DNA of 64,000 bases from Candidatus Polarisedimenticolaceae bacterium (lineage in GTDB: Bacteria > Acidobacteriota > Polarisedimenticolia > Polarisedimenticolales > DASRJG01): the NCBI GenBank assembly GCA_036376135.1, contig DASVAW010000059.1:1-64000 (forward strand), given 5' to 3'. Positions 17,421 through 25,214 of this stretch are shown here, in pieces (position 1 is the first letter of the stretch; every line of letters begins with the position of its first letter). The translations under genes were made by a program, and so were the position numbers. The notes beneath the pieces were generated by a model. The model saw nothing but the letters and a program-made list of their open reading frames with translations, was not told where the DNA came from and did no database searches.

Positions 17421-18673
17421 GCGCCGGCCCTCCTCTCCCCACGCACGATCCAGCTCCCGTGGAGCCCGGCGGAGTGGTAGTTGGTCTCGAGCGCCGCCTC
17501 GTCCGAGCTCTGGCTGTGGAACGTGTGGAACACGCCGATGCGGAAGAACCGCCCGACCCGCCACGAGAGGGCATCCGAGAAGGTGAACGCGGCCGGCAGC
17601 GCCGAGGCCGCGGACGGATCGTTGAGGTTCCGGCGGTCCCAATAGGTCGCCGCCACGCTCGCGCTGAATCCGCGGGGGGCCGTGTAGGACCACGACGCGT
17701 AACCGCCGCGGTCCAGAGTGGCGCCGGATGTGCCGTCCCCCGCCGAAGCTCCTTGCCGAACGCCCGCGGTGATGGACGACCGGGGCCCGAGCACCCAGTT
17801 CGCGGTGACGTTGACGCTCCCCGCGGTGTTGGTCACGCCGCCGTTGTCGCTGCGAAGAGCGCCGACCGCGTAGATCAGGCTCCCGTCCCGGCTGAAGCGG
17901 CGCGTTCCCGTGTGGCCGAGCGAGACGACGTCGACGTCGGGGAACGTCTCGGAAGCCTCGTAGGTGAAGTGCTGCACCAGGAGGCCGATCCCGGCGCTCC
18001 CCTGCGGGGAATAGTCGTGCGCCCAGCCGAACCCTGCATTGTAGGCTTCCGAGTCTTGATACGGAGATTCGGGGAGGTCCTCGCCTCGCTCCCAACGGAC
18101 CCCGACCCTCCAGTCGAGACTGGAGCTACGCCCCGCGGAGAAGCTCCCCGACCCGCTCAAGCCGCCCGACTCGAAGGTCCGACGCAGCGTGTAGGTCCGC
18201 GGGTCGACCAGTTCGTCCGGCGGGCGGCGCGGGTCGAGCTCCTGCCGGTCGGTCCGATCGTAACGCGCCGCGACCGAATACGAGGCGCGTGGACTGACGG
18301 TACGGCCGACCGACGTTTCGAGCGCGTGCGACGTGAAATCCGGTCGTTCCTCGTCGCCGTAGATCTCCCGTCGCGGGCGGTAGGAGACGGCGAACGTGGT
18401 CGACGGCGTCCTTACGGTCCACGGCAGCGTCACGCCGATGCCGCCGACGATCGCCGAAGGATCGTCCGTCGACGTCGGGTCCGTCGGAGGATCCGGAGGC
18501 GGTTCTTGCGGCGGCGGCGCGTCCTCGCCCACCCCCCGGGTGTTCCCGTCGTAGAACACATTGAAGTCCACCGTCGGGTTGAACTCGACGTCGGCCGCGA
18601 GGCCGTACGGCGCCGACGCGCACGAGGCGGCGGCGACCATGCAGACCTGGGCGAGGAACCGGTCAGTTCGCAA
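17417..18673 (-). CDS. Outer-membrane beta-barrel protein of the polysaccharide locus
   Basis: This 418-residue protein uses TTG 18673, overlapping the Wza-like gene by 11 bases. That start gives a complete signal peptide (RTDR n-region, hydrophobic core, cleavage near GLA-A), whereas ATG 18640 would shorten it. After a Pro-rich loop (about 50-67) the sequence is alternating beta strands rich in Tyr, Ser, Gly and Arg, for example ASYSVAARYDRTD and GSGSFSAGRSSSLDWRVG. It ends as a barrel rather than in a soluble domain. Position between the exporter and Wzz resembles the TIGR03016 outer-membrane protein of XrtA loci. Function is unproven; a transport or anchoring role is likely. Confidence 0.75.
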   Translation of the reverse strand: MRTDRFLAQVCMVAAASCASAPYGLAADVEFNPTVDFNVFYDGNTRGVGEDAPPPQEPPPDPPTDPTSTDDPSAIVGGIGVTLPWTVRTPSTTFAVSYRPRREIYGDEERPDFTSHALETSVGRTVSPRASYSVAARYDRTDRQELDPRRPPDELVDPRTYTLRRTFESGGLSGSGSFSAGRSSSLDWRVGVRWERGEDLPESPYQDSEAYNAGFGWAHDYSPQGSAGIGLLVQHFTYEASETFPDVDVVSLGHTGTRRFSRDGSLIYAVGALRSDNGGVTNTAGSVNVTANWVLGPRSSITAGVRQGASAGDGTSGATLDRGGYASWSYTAPRGFSASVAATYWDRRNLNDPSAASALPAAFTFSDALSWRVGRFFRIGVFHTFHSQSSDEAALETNYHSAGLHGSWIVRGERRAGA

Positions 18674-19304
18674 TGATGGTGTCTCCGGGCTTGAGGAAGA
18701 TGTTCTGGTCGGGCCGGTCGCCGCTCAGCACCTTCCGGTAGTCGATCACGATTCGAGCCTCGCGGCCATCCTCCTGGCGGAGGATCACGAGCTTCGACTT
18801 GTCCGCGTACGGGGTCAACCCGCCCTGCTGCGCGATCGCCTCGAGTAGGCGCGTCGGCCGGCGAAGCGTCAACGCGCCCTGGGTCACGACTTCGCCGAGG
18901 ACGAACACCTTGAAGGCGTTGATCTCGGCAACGATGACCGTCACCACGGGCTCGCGTATGAAAACGGCCAGCTTCTGCGTCAGTTCTTCGTCGAGCTGCC
19001 TGGCGGTCCTGCCGGCGGCCTGAAGGTCACCGACCAGTGGAAAGGTGATCTTGCCGTCCGGCCTGACGACCACGGTTTGGACCATGTCGAGTTCACGCCA
19101 GACCGAGATGGAGAGGCGATCCTCCACTCCGAGGACGTAATCGGGAGCACCCGGGTCGGTCTTGTTCTCCGGATCGGCCGCCAGAACCCTCCCGGACGAG
19201 GCCGCAGGGAGTATCACGACGATCGCCAGAGCTAATGCAACAATTCGATGGCCTAGCCGATCGATATAGTTACCCGACGGGACACACGCTTTCGCGAGTT
19301 GCAT
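18663..19304 (-). CDS. Wza-like polysaccharide export protein
   Basis: This 213-residue protein has an N-terminal signal sequence (hydrophobic core IVALALAIVVILPAA, about 21-35). The Poly_export domain starts YVLGVEDRLSISVWRE, and VVVRPDGKITFPLVGDL follows. An SLBB-type segment KVFVLGEVVTQGALTL and a closing LKPGDTIIAN complete it. It should form or gate the periplasmic/outer-membrane export channel. I see no strong lipobox, so whether it is lipidated is unclear. It is the first gene of the reverse operon (export protein, barrel, Wzz, kinase, YvcK, dehydratase), with a TTGACA promoter upstream. Confidence 0.9.
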   Translation of the reverse strand: MQLAKACVPSGNYIDRLGHRIVALALAIVVILPAASSGRVLAADPENKTDPGAPDYVLGVEDRLSISVWRELDMVQTVVVRPDGKITFPLVGDLQAAGRTARQLDEELTQKLAVFIREPVVTVIVAEINAFKVFVLGEVVTQGALTLRRPTRLLEAIAQQGGLTPYADKSKLVILRQEDGREARIVIDYRKVLSGDRPDQNIFLKPGDTIIAN

Positions 19305-19352
19305 ACGTTCGCTGATCCTCTACGCTAAGGTCTTCCCGACGAGCCGAAAGGA

Positions 19353-19381
19353 CGGATACAGCTAGGCGAGAGGCGTGTCAA
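19353..19381 (-). promoter_or_regulatory. Sigma-70-type promoter of the export/Wzz operon
   Basis: Reading the minus strand, TTGACA (19381-19376), a 17-base spacer and TATCCG (19358-19353) precede the Wza-like start by about 48 bases. The -35 is perfect and the -10 matches only TAT. The divergent HprK-like gene shares this 185-base region; I see no equally clear promoter for it. Confidence 0.55.
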
Positions 19382-19489
19382 GGGATAAAGTCCGAACACA
19401 CGTGAACGAGTTCGAAATGGATTCGACACCCAAGAACGCGAATCCCGACCACCTAGAGAAATTCTAGGCCGGAGGCGCGAGCTTCCAGA

Positions 19490-20641
19490 ATGACCACCAA
19501 CGCTCCTCCATCTCGTCGCCCCACTTTCGCTCCGGCGACGGCGTCGATTGCGGGGTTCGAGGTTCGCCTCTCGGGCATCCCACCCCGCCTGAGGCGGCTG
19601 CTGATCGCCCATTGGGGCAAACGTGCCCCGGCTCCTCGGGGACTTCTGAAGTACACGCTCGAGCGTCGCGGGACGGGTTCCATGCTGACCGGCCCTGACC
19701 GAACCATGGATCTGCCGCGCCCGACGGATCCGCTCTTCTTTCACCAGCGGCTGCTCGAGGATGTCTTCTCCCGGCTCGACGACGCGTTCGCACTGCACGC
19801 CGCCGGCGTCGGGCGGAACGGCACGGCGGTCCTCATCTCCGGACCGTCGGGGTTCGGAAAGACCACGTTGGCGATCCATCTGGCGCTGCGAGGATTCCAG
19901 TTCCTCGCCGACGACCTGGTCTTGGTCGACCGTCGAACCGGGAGAGTGGAGCCGGTGCGTCGCGGCGTCCATCTCCGGACGGGCTCCCGCAAGCTCCTCG
20001 ACGCGAGCGCAAGGAAGCGGGCGCGCCGCGCCGCGCGGCTGCGCGGGCGCGACGAATGGACGATCGACCCGGATCGTTGGCTCGGGCCGGCGGTCCCTTG
20101 CCGAGGGGTCGGGATTGTCCTGCTCCTGCGCCCCGACGCGGACTTGCATCGCGTTCGCCGCCTCCGTACGGTCGAGCTCGCGTTCACGGAAGGCCGTCGT
20201 CGCCTTCCGTCCGCGCTGACGAACGTCACCGGGGTGCGAACCCTCCGACGGTCGCCCGACGGAAGGCAATGGAGGATCGAGGCGAACGATCCCGCGGCGG
20301 TCGGAGCCTGGATCGAGACGAGGCCGAAGGGCCTGCGAGGTTGGGCCAAGGTCGCGGACACATCCCCCGATTTTGACCGCGAGCCTCGCGTGGCGTCCAT
20401 CGGCCGGTTCCAGGCGGCCATCGAGCTTGCCCAGGAAATGGTCAATCGAGGGCCCGGAAGCCGACTCGGTGCCGTCTACGACGGGCGCGAAGCGGAGCTG
20501 GCGGTGGACCTGGCGGCCAGGATCCGGGATGCCCGCTGCTACGCCCTCGTCCCGGGCCGGCTCGAGGAGACGCTTCGGCTTATCGAACGTCTCTGCGGGG
20601 GAATCAGCCCGCGACCGCCTGGCCGCGCTGCGCCTCGTTGA
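19490..20641 (+). CDS. HprK-related kinase
   Basis: This 383-residue protein has the P-loop GPSGFGKTT (118-126), preceded by ALHAAGVGRNGTAVLISG and followed by FLADDLVLVD (138-147). This is the HPr-kinase-like arrangement. It lacks the N-terminal domain of true HprK and has a long basic C-terminal half. Relatives sit in loci with NTP_transf_5 proteins and exopolysaccharide or peptide-modification genes. What it phosphorylates is unknown; no HPr gene is visible here. It is divergent from the export operon and its 3-prime end overlaps the convergent response regulator by 38 bases. Confidence 0.78.
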   Translation: MTTNAPPSRRPTFAPATASIAGFEVRLSGIPPRLRRLLIAHWGKRAPAPRGLLKYTLERRGTGSMLTGPDRTMDLPRPTDPLFFHQRLLEDVFSRLDDAFALHAAGVGRNGTAVLISGPSGFGKTTLAIHLALRGFQFLADDLVLVDRRTGRVEPVRRGVHLRTGSRKLLDASARKRARRAARLRGRDEWTIDPDRWLGPAVPCRGVGIVLLLRPDADLHRVRRLRTVELAFTEGRRRLPSALTNVTGVRTLRRSPDGRQWRIEANDPAAVGAWIETRPKGLRGWAKVADTSPDFDREPRVASIGRFQAAIELAQEMVNRGPGSRLGAVYDGREAELAVDLAARIRDARCYALVPGRLEETLRLIERLCGGISPRPPGRAAPR

Positions 20642-21227
20642 GCAGCCGCAGCACTTCCAGCCGGAAGTGGTCGAACTGCAGCGGCTTCATCAGGCACAAG
20701 TCCGCACCGGCGTCGTACATCTTCCGGAAGGCGTCATGCTCCGGGAACGCCGTGATGGCGAGCACCTTGATCCCCCGCGTCTCCGGATTCTCACGAATGG
20801 AGCGGCACAGGGAGATCCCGTCCACGCGAGGCATCATCACGTCCAAGACGACCAGGTCGGGCTGGAGCGATCCGATCTTGATCCCCGCCTCGTAGCCGTC
20901 GGAGGCCTCCTCGATCCGGAGGCTCGGCTCCATCTCTCGAAGCACCCGTCGGACGATCTCGCGGATGTCCTGTTCGTCGTCGACGACGAGCACGGTTCGG
21001 GGTCGCTGCTGCCCGGAGAAGAAGTTCTCGTCGATCGGGATGTCGTACTTCTCGAGGAACTCCCGGAAGTCCTCGGAGCTCACGCGGTAGTGACCGCCCG
21101 GAGTCGAGAACGCCTGGAGTTTCCCCGACTTGATCCACTTGAGCACGCCGTCGTTCGTCACGGCGCAGTACCGGGCGACTTCCGAGGTGGTGAAGAAACG
21201 GCGTCCGCTATCGCTCTGCACGGCCAT
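20604..21227 (-). CDS. HTH-REC response regulator (excisionase-type DNA-binding N-terminus)
   Basis: This 207-residue protein reverses the usual order. A MerR/excisionase-like HTH (FFTTSEVARYCAVTNDGVLK, then AFSTPGGHYRV, residues 11-50) comes first. A receiver domain (VLVVDDEQDIREIVRRVL, LVVLDVMMPRVDG, LCLMKP) comes after. The second Asp of VVDDE and the Asp of VLDVMMP form the acidic pocket and phosphorylation site. No partner kinase is nearby. A paralogue of the same build lies at 41771. GGAG precedes the ATG by six bases. Targets are unknown. Confidence 0.88.
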   Translation of the reverse strand: MAVQSDSGRRFFTTSEVARYCAVTNDGVLKWIKSGKLQAFSTPGGHYRVSSEDFREFLEKYDIPIDENFFSGQQRPRTVLVVDDEQDIREIVRRVLREMEPSLRIEEASDGYEAGIKIGSLQPDLVVLDVMMPRVDGISLCRSIRENPETRGIKVLAITAFPEHDAFRKMYDAGADLCLMKPLQFDHFRLEVLRLLNEAQRGQAVAG

Positions 21228-21243
21228 GACCCGCTCCTATCGC

Positions 21244-21276
21244 GTCGAAATCCTTCGACTTTCGCCGTAGTCGGCG
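21244..21276. repeat. Two adjacent inverted repeats upstream of the HTH-REC gene
   Basis: GTCGAA-ATCC-TTCGAC occupies 21244-21259 and CGCCG-TAGT-CGGCG occupies 21263-21276. They lie 17-50 bases before the start codon. A possible minus-strand promoter (TTGCAT 21322-21317, 16 bases, TATATT 21300-21295) would place them in the leader, so they may be operators or hairpins. Confidence 0.4.
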
Positions 21277-21360
21277 CTTTCGTGCCCGCCCCCGAATATA
21301 AGTCCCGGCTCTTCGGATGCAACTACACGGCGGCGCGGAGGGGGAACGGGGGTCCCGGGT

Positions 21361-21390
21361 TTGACAACCCCCGGCCGGCAAGGCTAGGAT
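21361..21390 (+). promoter_or_regulatory. Promoter of tRNA-Arg(ACG)
   Basis: TTGACA (21361-21366) is followed after 18 bases by TAGGAT (21385-21390). It ends 56 bases before the tRNA. A T-rich run follows at about 21399-21406. The -35 lies in a small GGGTT-TGAC-AACCC dyad. Confidence 0.6.
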
Positions 21391-21446
21391 TCGGCGTCTT
21401 TTTTTCAGCCGGGTCACACGGGAAACCGCGTTCCGGGTCCACAGGC

Positions 21447-21520
21447 CGGACCGTAGCTCAGTTGGATAGAGCGACTGGCTACGAACCAGTAGGTCGGGGG
21501 TTCGAATCCCTCCGGTCCGA
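21447..21520 (+). tRNA. tRNA-Arg(ACG)
   Basis: Acceptor arms CGGACCG (21447-21453) and CGGTCCG (21513-21519) pair fully. The anticodon arm is ACTGG-CTACGAA-CCAGT with anticodon ACG. The T arm GGGTTCGAATCCC is canonical. CCA is encoded at 21521-21523. The ACG wobble adenosine is the substrate of TadA, whose gene begins 53 bases downstream. Confidence 0.97.
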
Positions 21521-21575
21521 CCACCTTCCGGGCTTCCCGGGTGGATCCGATCGCGGTTGTTTCGTCGAGGGGCGC

Positions 21576-22169
21576 ATGCACGAGCACGAACGGTTCATGC
21601 ACGTCGCCTTGGACGAAGCCGTGCTGGCCCGAGCCGCCGGTGAGGTCCCCGTCGGGGCGGTCGTCGTCCTCGACGGCCGGATCGTCGGACGCGGCCACAA
21701 CGCATCGCTGGCCTTGACGGACCCGACGGCGCACGCGGAGGTGCTCGCGCTGCGCGACGCCGCCCGCTCCGTCGGGAACTACCGGCTCGTCGGAGCGACG
21801 CTTTACTGCACCGTCGAACCGTGCCTCATGTGCCTCGGTTCTGCCATGCACGCAAGGGTGGCGAGACTGGTGTTCGGTGCGTCGGATCTGAAGGTCGGCG
21901 CGGTGGGCCGGCTGGCCGCGCTCGAGGAGCTCGGGGCCGACTTCAATCACCGGTTCGAAGCCGTCGGCGGGGTGCTCGCGGAGAAGGCGGCCGACTTGCT
22001 GCTGGAGTTCTTCAGGGAGCGTCGCGTCGCGGGGAAGCAATTCGTTCCGGAGTCGGATGCGGAGAGGTACCGAAGTGGCCGTAACGGGGGCGCCTCGAAA
22101 GCGCTTTGTCTGGGTGACCAGGCACGTGGGTTCGAATCCCACCCTCTCCGCCACCAGCACTCCGGTTGA
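21576..22169 (+). CDS. tadA: tRNA-specific adenosine deaminase TadA, with C-terminus read through a tRNA gene
   Basis: ATG 21576 gives 197 residues. [11 protein letters not shown] supplies the zinc-binding His and the catalytic Glu, and [12 protein letters not shown] the two zinc-binding cysteines. This is the cytidine-deaminase-fold tRNA-A34 deaminase that makes inosine in tRNA-Arg(ACG), encoded just upstream. Homology ends near [10 protein letters not shown]; there is no stop codon there. The frame runs through the whole tRNA-Ser(CGA) gene and stops at TGA 22167-22169, so about 36 residues are translated tRNA sequence. A sequencing error hiding a stop is possible but not indicated. Confidence 0.9.
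   Translation: MHEHERFMHVALDEAVLARAAGEVPVGAVVVLDGRIVGRGHNASLALTDPTAHAEVLALRDAARSVGNYRLVGATLYCTVEPCLMCLGSAMHARVARLVFGASDLKVGAVGRLAALEELGADFNHRFEAVGGVLAEKAADLLLEFFRERRVAGKQFVPESDAERYRSGRNGGASKALCLGDQARGFESHPLRHQHSG
22061..22150 (+). tRNA. tRNA-Ser(CGA), inside the tadA reading frame
   Basis: Acceptor arms GGAGAGG and CCTCTCC pair. The anticodon loop is CTCGAAA (anticodon CGA, stem GGCGC/GCGCT with one G-T pair). A long class II variable arm and T arm GTGGG-TTCGAAT-CCCAC follow. CCA is encoded at 22151-22153. The gene lies wholly within the last codons of tadA, same strand. Confidence 0.95.
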
Positions 22170-22199
22170 TGCCGCGTGGACGACGGGGTTCCGCCTTTC

Positions 22200-22286
22200 G
22201 GAGAGATGACCGAGTGGCTGAAGGTGCACGCTTGGAAAGCGTGTGTACGGGAAACCGTACCGAGGGTTCGAATCCCTCTCTCTCCG
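22200..22286 (+). tRNA. tRNA-Ser(GGA)
   Basis: Acceptor arms GGAGAGA and TCTCTCC pair. Anticodon arm is CACGC-TTGGAAA-GCGTG with anticodon GGA. The variable arm GTACGGGAAACCGTAC and T arm GAGGG-TTCGAAT-CCCTC are clear. CCA is encoded at 22287-22289. It starts 49 bases after the tRNA-Ser(CGA) body ends and 30 bases before the SRP RNA. Confidence 0.96.
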
Positions 22287-22316
22287 CCAGCGGGACGATG
22301 ATGCGATCGAGATTGC

Positions 22317-22419
22317 GGGGCCCGAGCCCTGTGCACTGCAACGCCGCGAACCCCGCCAGGCCCGGAAGGGAGCAACGGTAAGCGGACCGCTGCAGGTGCC
22401 GCAGGTCCACTTGGGCCCC
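22317..22419 (+). ncRNA. ffs: 4.5S signal recognition particle RNA
   Basis: The termini GGGGCCC (22317-22323) and GGGCCCC (22413-22419) pair. The apical domain contains CCAGGCCCGGAAGGGAGCAA, matching the conserved GGAA tetraloop and the asymmetric loop bound by Ffh. About 103 bases is the usual length of the short bacterial form. It lies 23 bases before dnaX, as scr does in Bacillus subtilis. It directs co-translational membrane targeting with Ffh and FtsY. Confidence 0.94.
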
Positions 22420-22442
22420 TTCCCATTTCCGGGGGCGACGCC

Positions 22443-24227
22443 GTGTATCAGGTTCTCGCGCGAAAGTGGCGGCCTCGGGGGCTGGACGAGCTCATCGGCC
22501 AGGACCACGTCGCGCGGACGCTGCGCAACGCCTTCGGCGCAGGCCGGATCGCTCACGCCTACCTCTTCGCCGGCGTGCGCGGCACCGGAAAGACCACCGT
22601 CGCACGGATTCTCGCGAAGAGTCTGAACTGCGAGAAGGGCCCGACCGCGAACCCGTGCGGCACGTGCGTCCCCTGCCTCGAGATCGCGGAGGGGCGCGCG
22701 CTCGACGTTCTCGAGATCGACGCGGCGTCCCGAACCGGCGTCGACGACATCCGTGAGCTGCAGGAGGTCGTGGTCTACGCCCCGGCGCGGGACCGATACA
22801 AGGTCCTCATCGTCGACGAGGTGCACATGCTCTCCAAGAGCGCGTTCAACGCGCTCCTGAAGACCCTCGAGGAGCCGCCGCCGCGAGTCGTGTTCGTGCT
22901 CGCCACGACCGAGCTGCACAAGGTCCTGCCGACGATCCTCTCGCGCTGCCAGACTTTCGAGTTCCGCCGTGTCCCGCCGCGCGAGGTCGCCGCGCACCTC
23001 CGGAAGGTGTGCGACGCAGAGAAGATCGTCGTTTCGGAGAAGACGCTCGACCGCGTCGCCCGGGCGGGCGAAGGTTCCGTCCGCGACGCGCTCTCGGTGC
23101 TCGAGCGCGTGCTCGCGTTCTGCGGCAGCGAGATCGCGGATGAGGACGCCTTCTCGCTTCTCGGCTCGGTCAAGACCGAGGTGCTCGCCGGGCTCGTGTC
23201 CGCGCTCGTCGCCCGCGACGCCGCGGGGGCGCTCCGGACCTTCGACGAGGTGATCCGGGCCGGTCACGACCTCCTCCAGTTCTGGGCCGAGTTCGTCTCG
23301 GTGGCGCGCGATCTCGCGGTGTTGTCGGTCACCCCCGACGGGGGGGAGCTTCTTGCACGCCCCGCCGACGAGAGTCGGGCGATCGCCGACGCCGCCGGCG
23401 GCTGGTCGACCGACGACCGCGTCCGGGCCTTGCAGATCCTGCTGGACCTCGAGCCTGCGTTGCGGGGAGCTTCGCAGCCCCGGTTCGTGTTCGAGGCCTG
23501 CCTGCTGCGCCTGGCGACCCTGGGGGACCTGCGGAGCGTCGAGGATCTGCTGGCCGAGCTGCGCGGCGACGACCCTCCCGGCGGCGCCGCCCCGTCTGGG
23601 GGAAGGCCGACCCCGTCCCCGACCCCCGGGACGCCCTTCGTCCCCCGCCCGGCTCCCGCTCCGCCCGATCCCAAGCCTCCGCCGAAACCCCCGGCCGGGC
23701 CCGCGGCCCCGCCGCCGAGCAAGCCCGGCGGCCCCAGGCGTGTGGAAGATCTCGTCGAGGCGCTGCGCGCGCGGCGTCCGATGCTCGAGGCGATGTTGGA
23801 GGAGGCGGCGACGCTCCGGCTCGAGGGCGACGACGTCGTGGTCGCCTTCTCCCCCGGCGCGGAGGCGGTCCGCCGGATGTTCGAGCGCGACGACACGGTC
23901 GCCTTCGTCCGGCAACTCGCCGTGGAGGTGTTCGGCTCGAGCCTCGGGCTGCGCTTCGAGAGCGGGGATGTTGCGGCGGCCGTTCCGGCCTCCGCGAGTG
24001 CCACGGCGGGTCCGGCGGCGAGTCCGACGGTCAGCCCGGACGAGACTTCGTCGGACCCCGCCCCCACCCGCCAGCAGCTGTTCGACGGCGCCCGGCGCGA
24101 TCCGTCGATCCAGCGCCTGCTCCGGGAATTCGGTGCCCAGATCGTCGACGTCCGCCCCCTCGAGCTCCCTCGCGCCGAGCCTTCGCTCGGCGAGGACCTC
24201 CCGGGCGCGGGCGAGGAGAACGCATGA
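22443..24227 (+). CDS. dnaX: DNA polymerase III tau/gamma subunit
   Basis: GTG 22443 opens a 594-residue clamp-loader subunit. [19 protein letters not shown] is the family N-terminus. [16 protein letters not shown] (44-59) is the P-loop. A four-cysteine zinc module follows ([16 protein letters not shown]). [11 protein letters not shown] is Walker B, and [13 protein letters not shown] contains the SRC box. A very Pro-rich linker spans about residues 380-435 before the tau-specific tail. I saw no A-rich slippery heptamer for programmed frameshifting, so gamma may not be made. Synteny with the SRP RNA, ybaB and recR is widespread. Confidence 0.96.
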   Translation: MYQVLARKWRPRGLDELIGQDHVARTLRNAFGAGRIAHAYLFAGVRGTGKTTVARILAKSLNCEKGPTANPCGTCVPCLEIAEGRALDVLEIDAASRTGVDDIRELQEVVVYAPARDRYKVLIVDEVHMLSKSAFNALLKTLEEPPPRVVFVLATTELHKVLPTILSRCQTFEFRRVPPREVAAHLRKVCDAEKIVVSEKTLDRVARAGEGSVRDALSVLERVLAFCGSEIADEDAFSLLGSVKTEVLAGLVSALVARDAAGALRTFDEVIRAGHDLLQFWAEFVSVARDLAVLSVTPDGGELLARPADESRAIADAAGGWSTDDRVRALQILLDLEPALRGASQPRFVFEACLLRLATLGDLRSVEDLLAELRGDDPPGGAAPSGGRPTPSPTPGTPFVPRPAPAPPDPKPPPKPPAGPAAPPPSKPGGPRRVEDLVEALRARRPMLEAMLEEAATLRLEGDDVVVAFSPGAEAVRRMFERDDTVAFVRQLAVEVFGSSLGLRFESGDVAAAVPASASATAGPAASPTVSPDETSSDPAPTRQQLFDGARRDPSIQRLLREFGAQIVDVRPLELPRAEPSLGEDLPGAGEENA

Positions 24228-24523
24228 ACATCGCGAAGATGATGAAGGACCTGCAGAAGGCGCAGGCCCGGCTGCAGCAGGACATCGACGCGCTCGAGGT
24301 CGAAGCGTCGTCGGGCGGAGGCGTCGTCGTCGCCCGGATGAACGGCAAGAAGTACCTGACCTCGCTCCGGCTCTCCCCCGACGCGATCACCCCCGACGAT
24401 CCCGGTCTCGTCCAGGATCTCGTGCTCGCGGCGGTCAACGAGGCCAGCCGGAAGGTGGACGCGGAGATCCAGCGCATGACCGAGGGGCTCGCCGGCGGTT
24501 TCAAGCTCCCCGGCATGGGTTAG
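24224..24523 (+). CDS. ybaB: YbaB/EbfC nucleoid-associated protein
   Basis: This 99-residue protein has the family start [20 protein letters not shown], a central glycine-containing beta segment and the C-terminal GGFKLPGMG tail. It binds DNA as a dimer. Its ATG overlaps the dnaX stop as ATGA, and recR follows seven bases after its stop, the conserved dnaX-ybaB-recR order. Confidence 0.95.
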   Translation: MNIAKMMKDLQKAQARLQQDIDALEVEASSGGGVVVARMNGKKYLTSLRLSPDAITPDDPGLVQDLVLAAVNEASRKVDAEIQRMTEGLAGGFKLPGMG

Positions 24524-24530
24524 GCCGGCC

Positions 24531-25130
24531 ATGAGCACGTTCGCCGCCCCGCTCGAACGGGTCATCGTCGAGCTGGCGAAGCTGCCCGGAATCGGACGGA
24601 AGACCGCGCAGCGGCTCGCGTTCCACCTGCTCGACGCACCGGCCTCCGACGCCCGGGCGCTCGCCGAGGCGATCGCCGAGCTGCGCGAACGCATCCGCTT
24701 CTGCGCGCGCTGCTTCAACGTCGGGGACGCCGAGCTCTGCCCGGTTTGCGCCGACCCCCGTCGCGACGGCACGTCGTTGTGTGTCGTCGAGCACGCCACC
24801 GACGTCGCCGTCTTCGAGAGGGCCGCGGGTTTCCGCGGCCGTTATCACGTGCTCGGCGGCGCGCTCTCCCCCTTGCGCGACGTCGGTCCGGACGACCTCC
24901 ACGTTCGCGAGTTGCTCGATCGAGTCGGCTCGGAGGGCGTCCGTGAGGTCATCCTCGCGACGAGCCCGAGCGTCGAGGGGGAGGCCACCGCGGTCTACCT
25001 GGCGCGTCTGCTCAAGCCGCTCGGCGTCGGGGTCAGCCGTCTCGCGCAGGGGTTGCCGGCGGGCGCTTCGCTGGAGTTCACCGACGACCTGACGTTGCGG
25101 CGCGCGCTGGAGGGCCGGAGGGAGTACTGA
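24531..25130 (+). CDS. recR: Recombination mediator RecR
   Basis: This 199-residue protein has the helix-hairpin-helix LAKLPGIGRKTAQRLAFHLL near the N-terminus. A four-cysteine zinc finger follows (CARCFNVGDAELCPVC), then a Toprim domain with VVEHATDVAVFE and LATSPSVEGEATAVYL. It acts with RecO (and RecF) to load RecA on gapped DNA. Length is standard. Last gene of the dnaX operon before a new promoter at 25154. Confidence 0.96.
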   Translation: MSTFAAPLERVIVELAKLPGIGRKTAQRLAFHLLDAPASDARALAEAIAELRERIRFCARCFNVGDAELCPVCADPRRDGTSLCVVEHATDVAVFERAAGFRGRYHVLGGALSPLRDVGPDDLHVRELLDRVGSEGVREVILATSPSVEGEATAVYLARLLKPLGVGVSRLAQGLPAGASLEFTDDLTLRRALEGRREY

Positions 25131-25153
25131 GGCGGTTCGGGGTCGCTGGGCTC

Positions 25154-25182
25154 TTGCCAACCCCGCCCCCGGTCCCTAGATT
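25154..25182 (+). promoter_or_regulatory. Promoter of mglB-mglA
   Basis: TTGCCA (25154-25159), a 17-base spacer and TAGATT (25177-25182) lie in the 84-base gap between recR and mglB. Five of six -35 and four of six -10 bases match the sigma-70 consensus. Confidence 0.5.
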
Positions 25183-25214
25183 AGCGCCGTCGTCCGACGA
25201 CCCCGGGGGCTGGT

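Noticed and set aside
21414-23915. An 833-codon minus-strand frame opposite tadA, tRNAs and dnaX
   Set aside because: It crosses three tRNA genes and the SRP RNA in antisense and shows no protein family features.
22443-24227. Programmed frameshift in dnaX to make gamma
   Set aside because: I found no A-rich slippery heptamer with a following hairpin near the end of the ATPase part.
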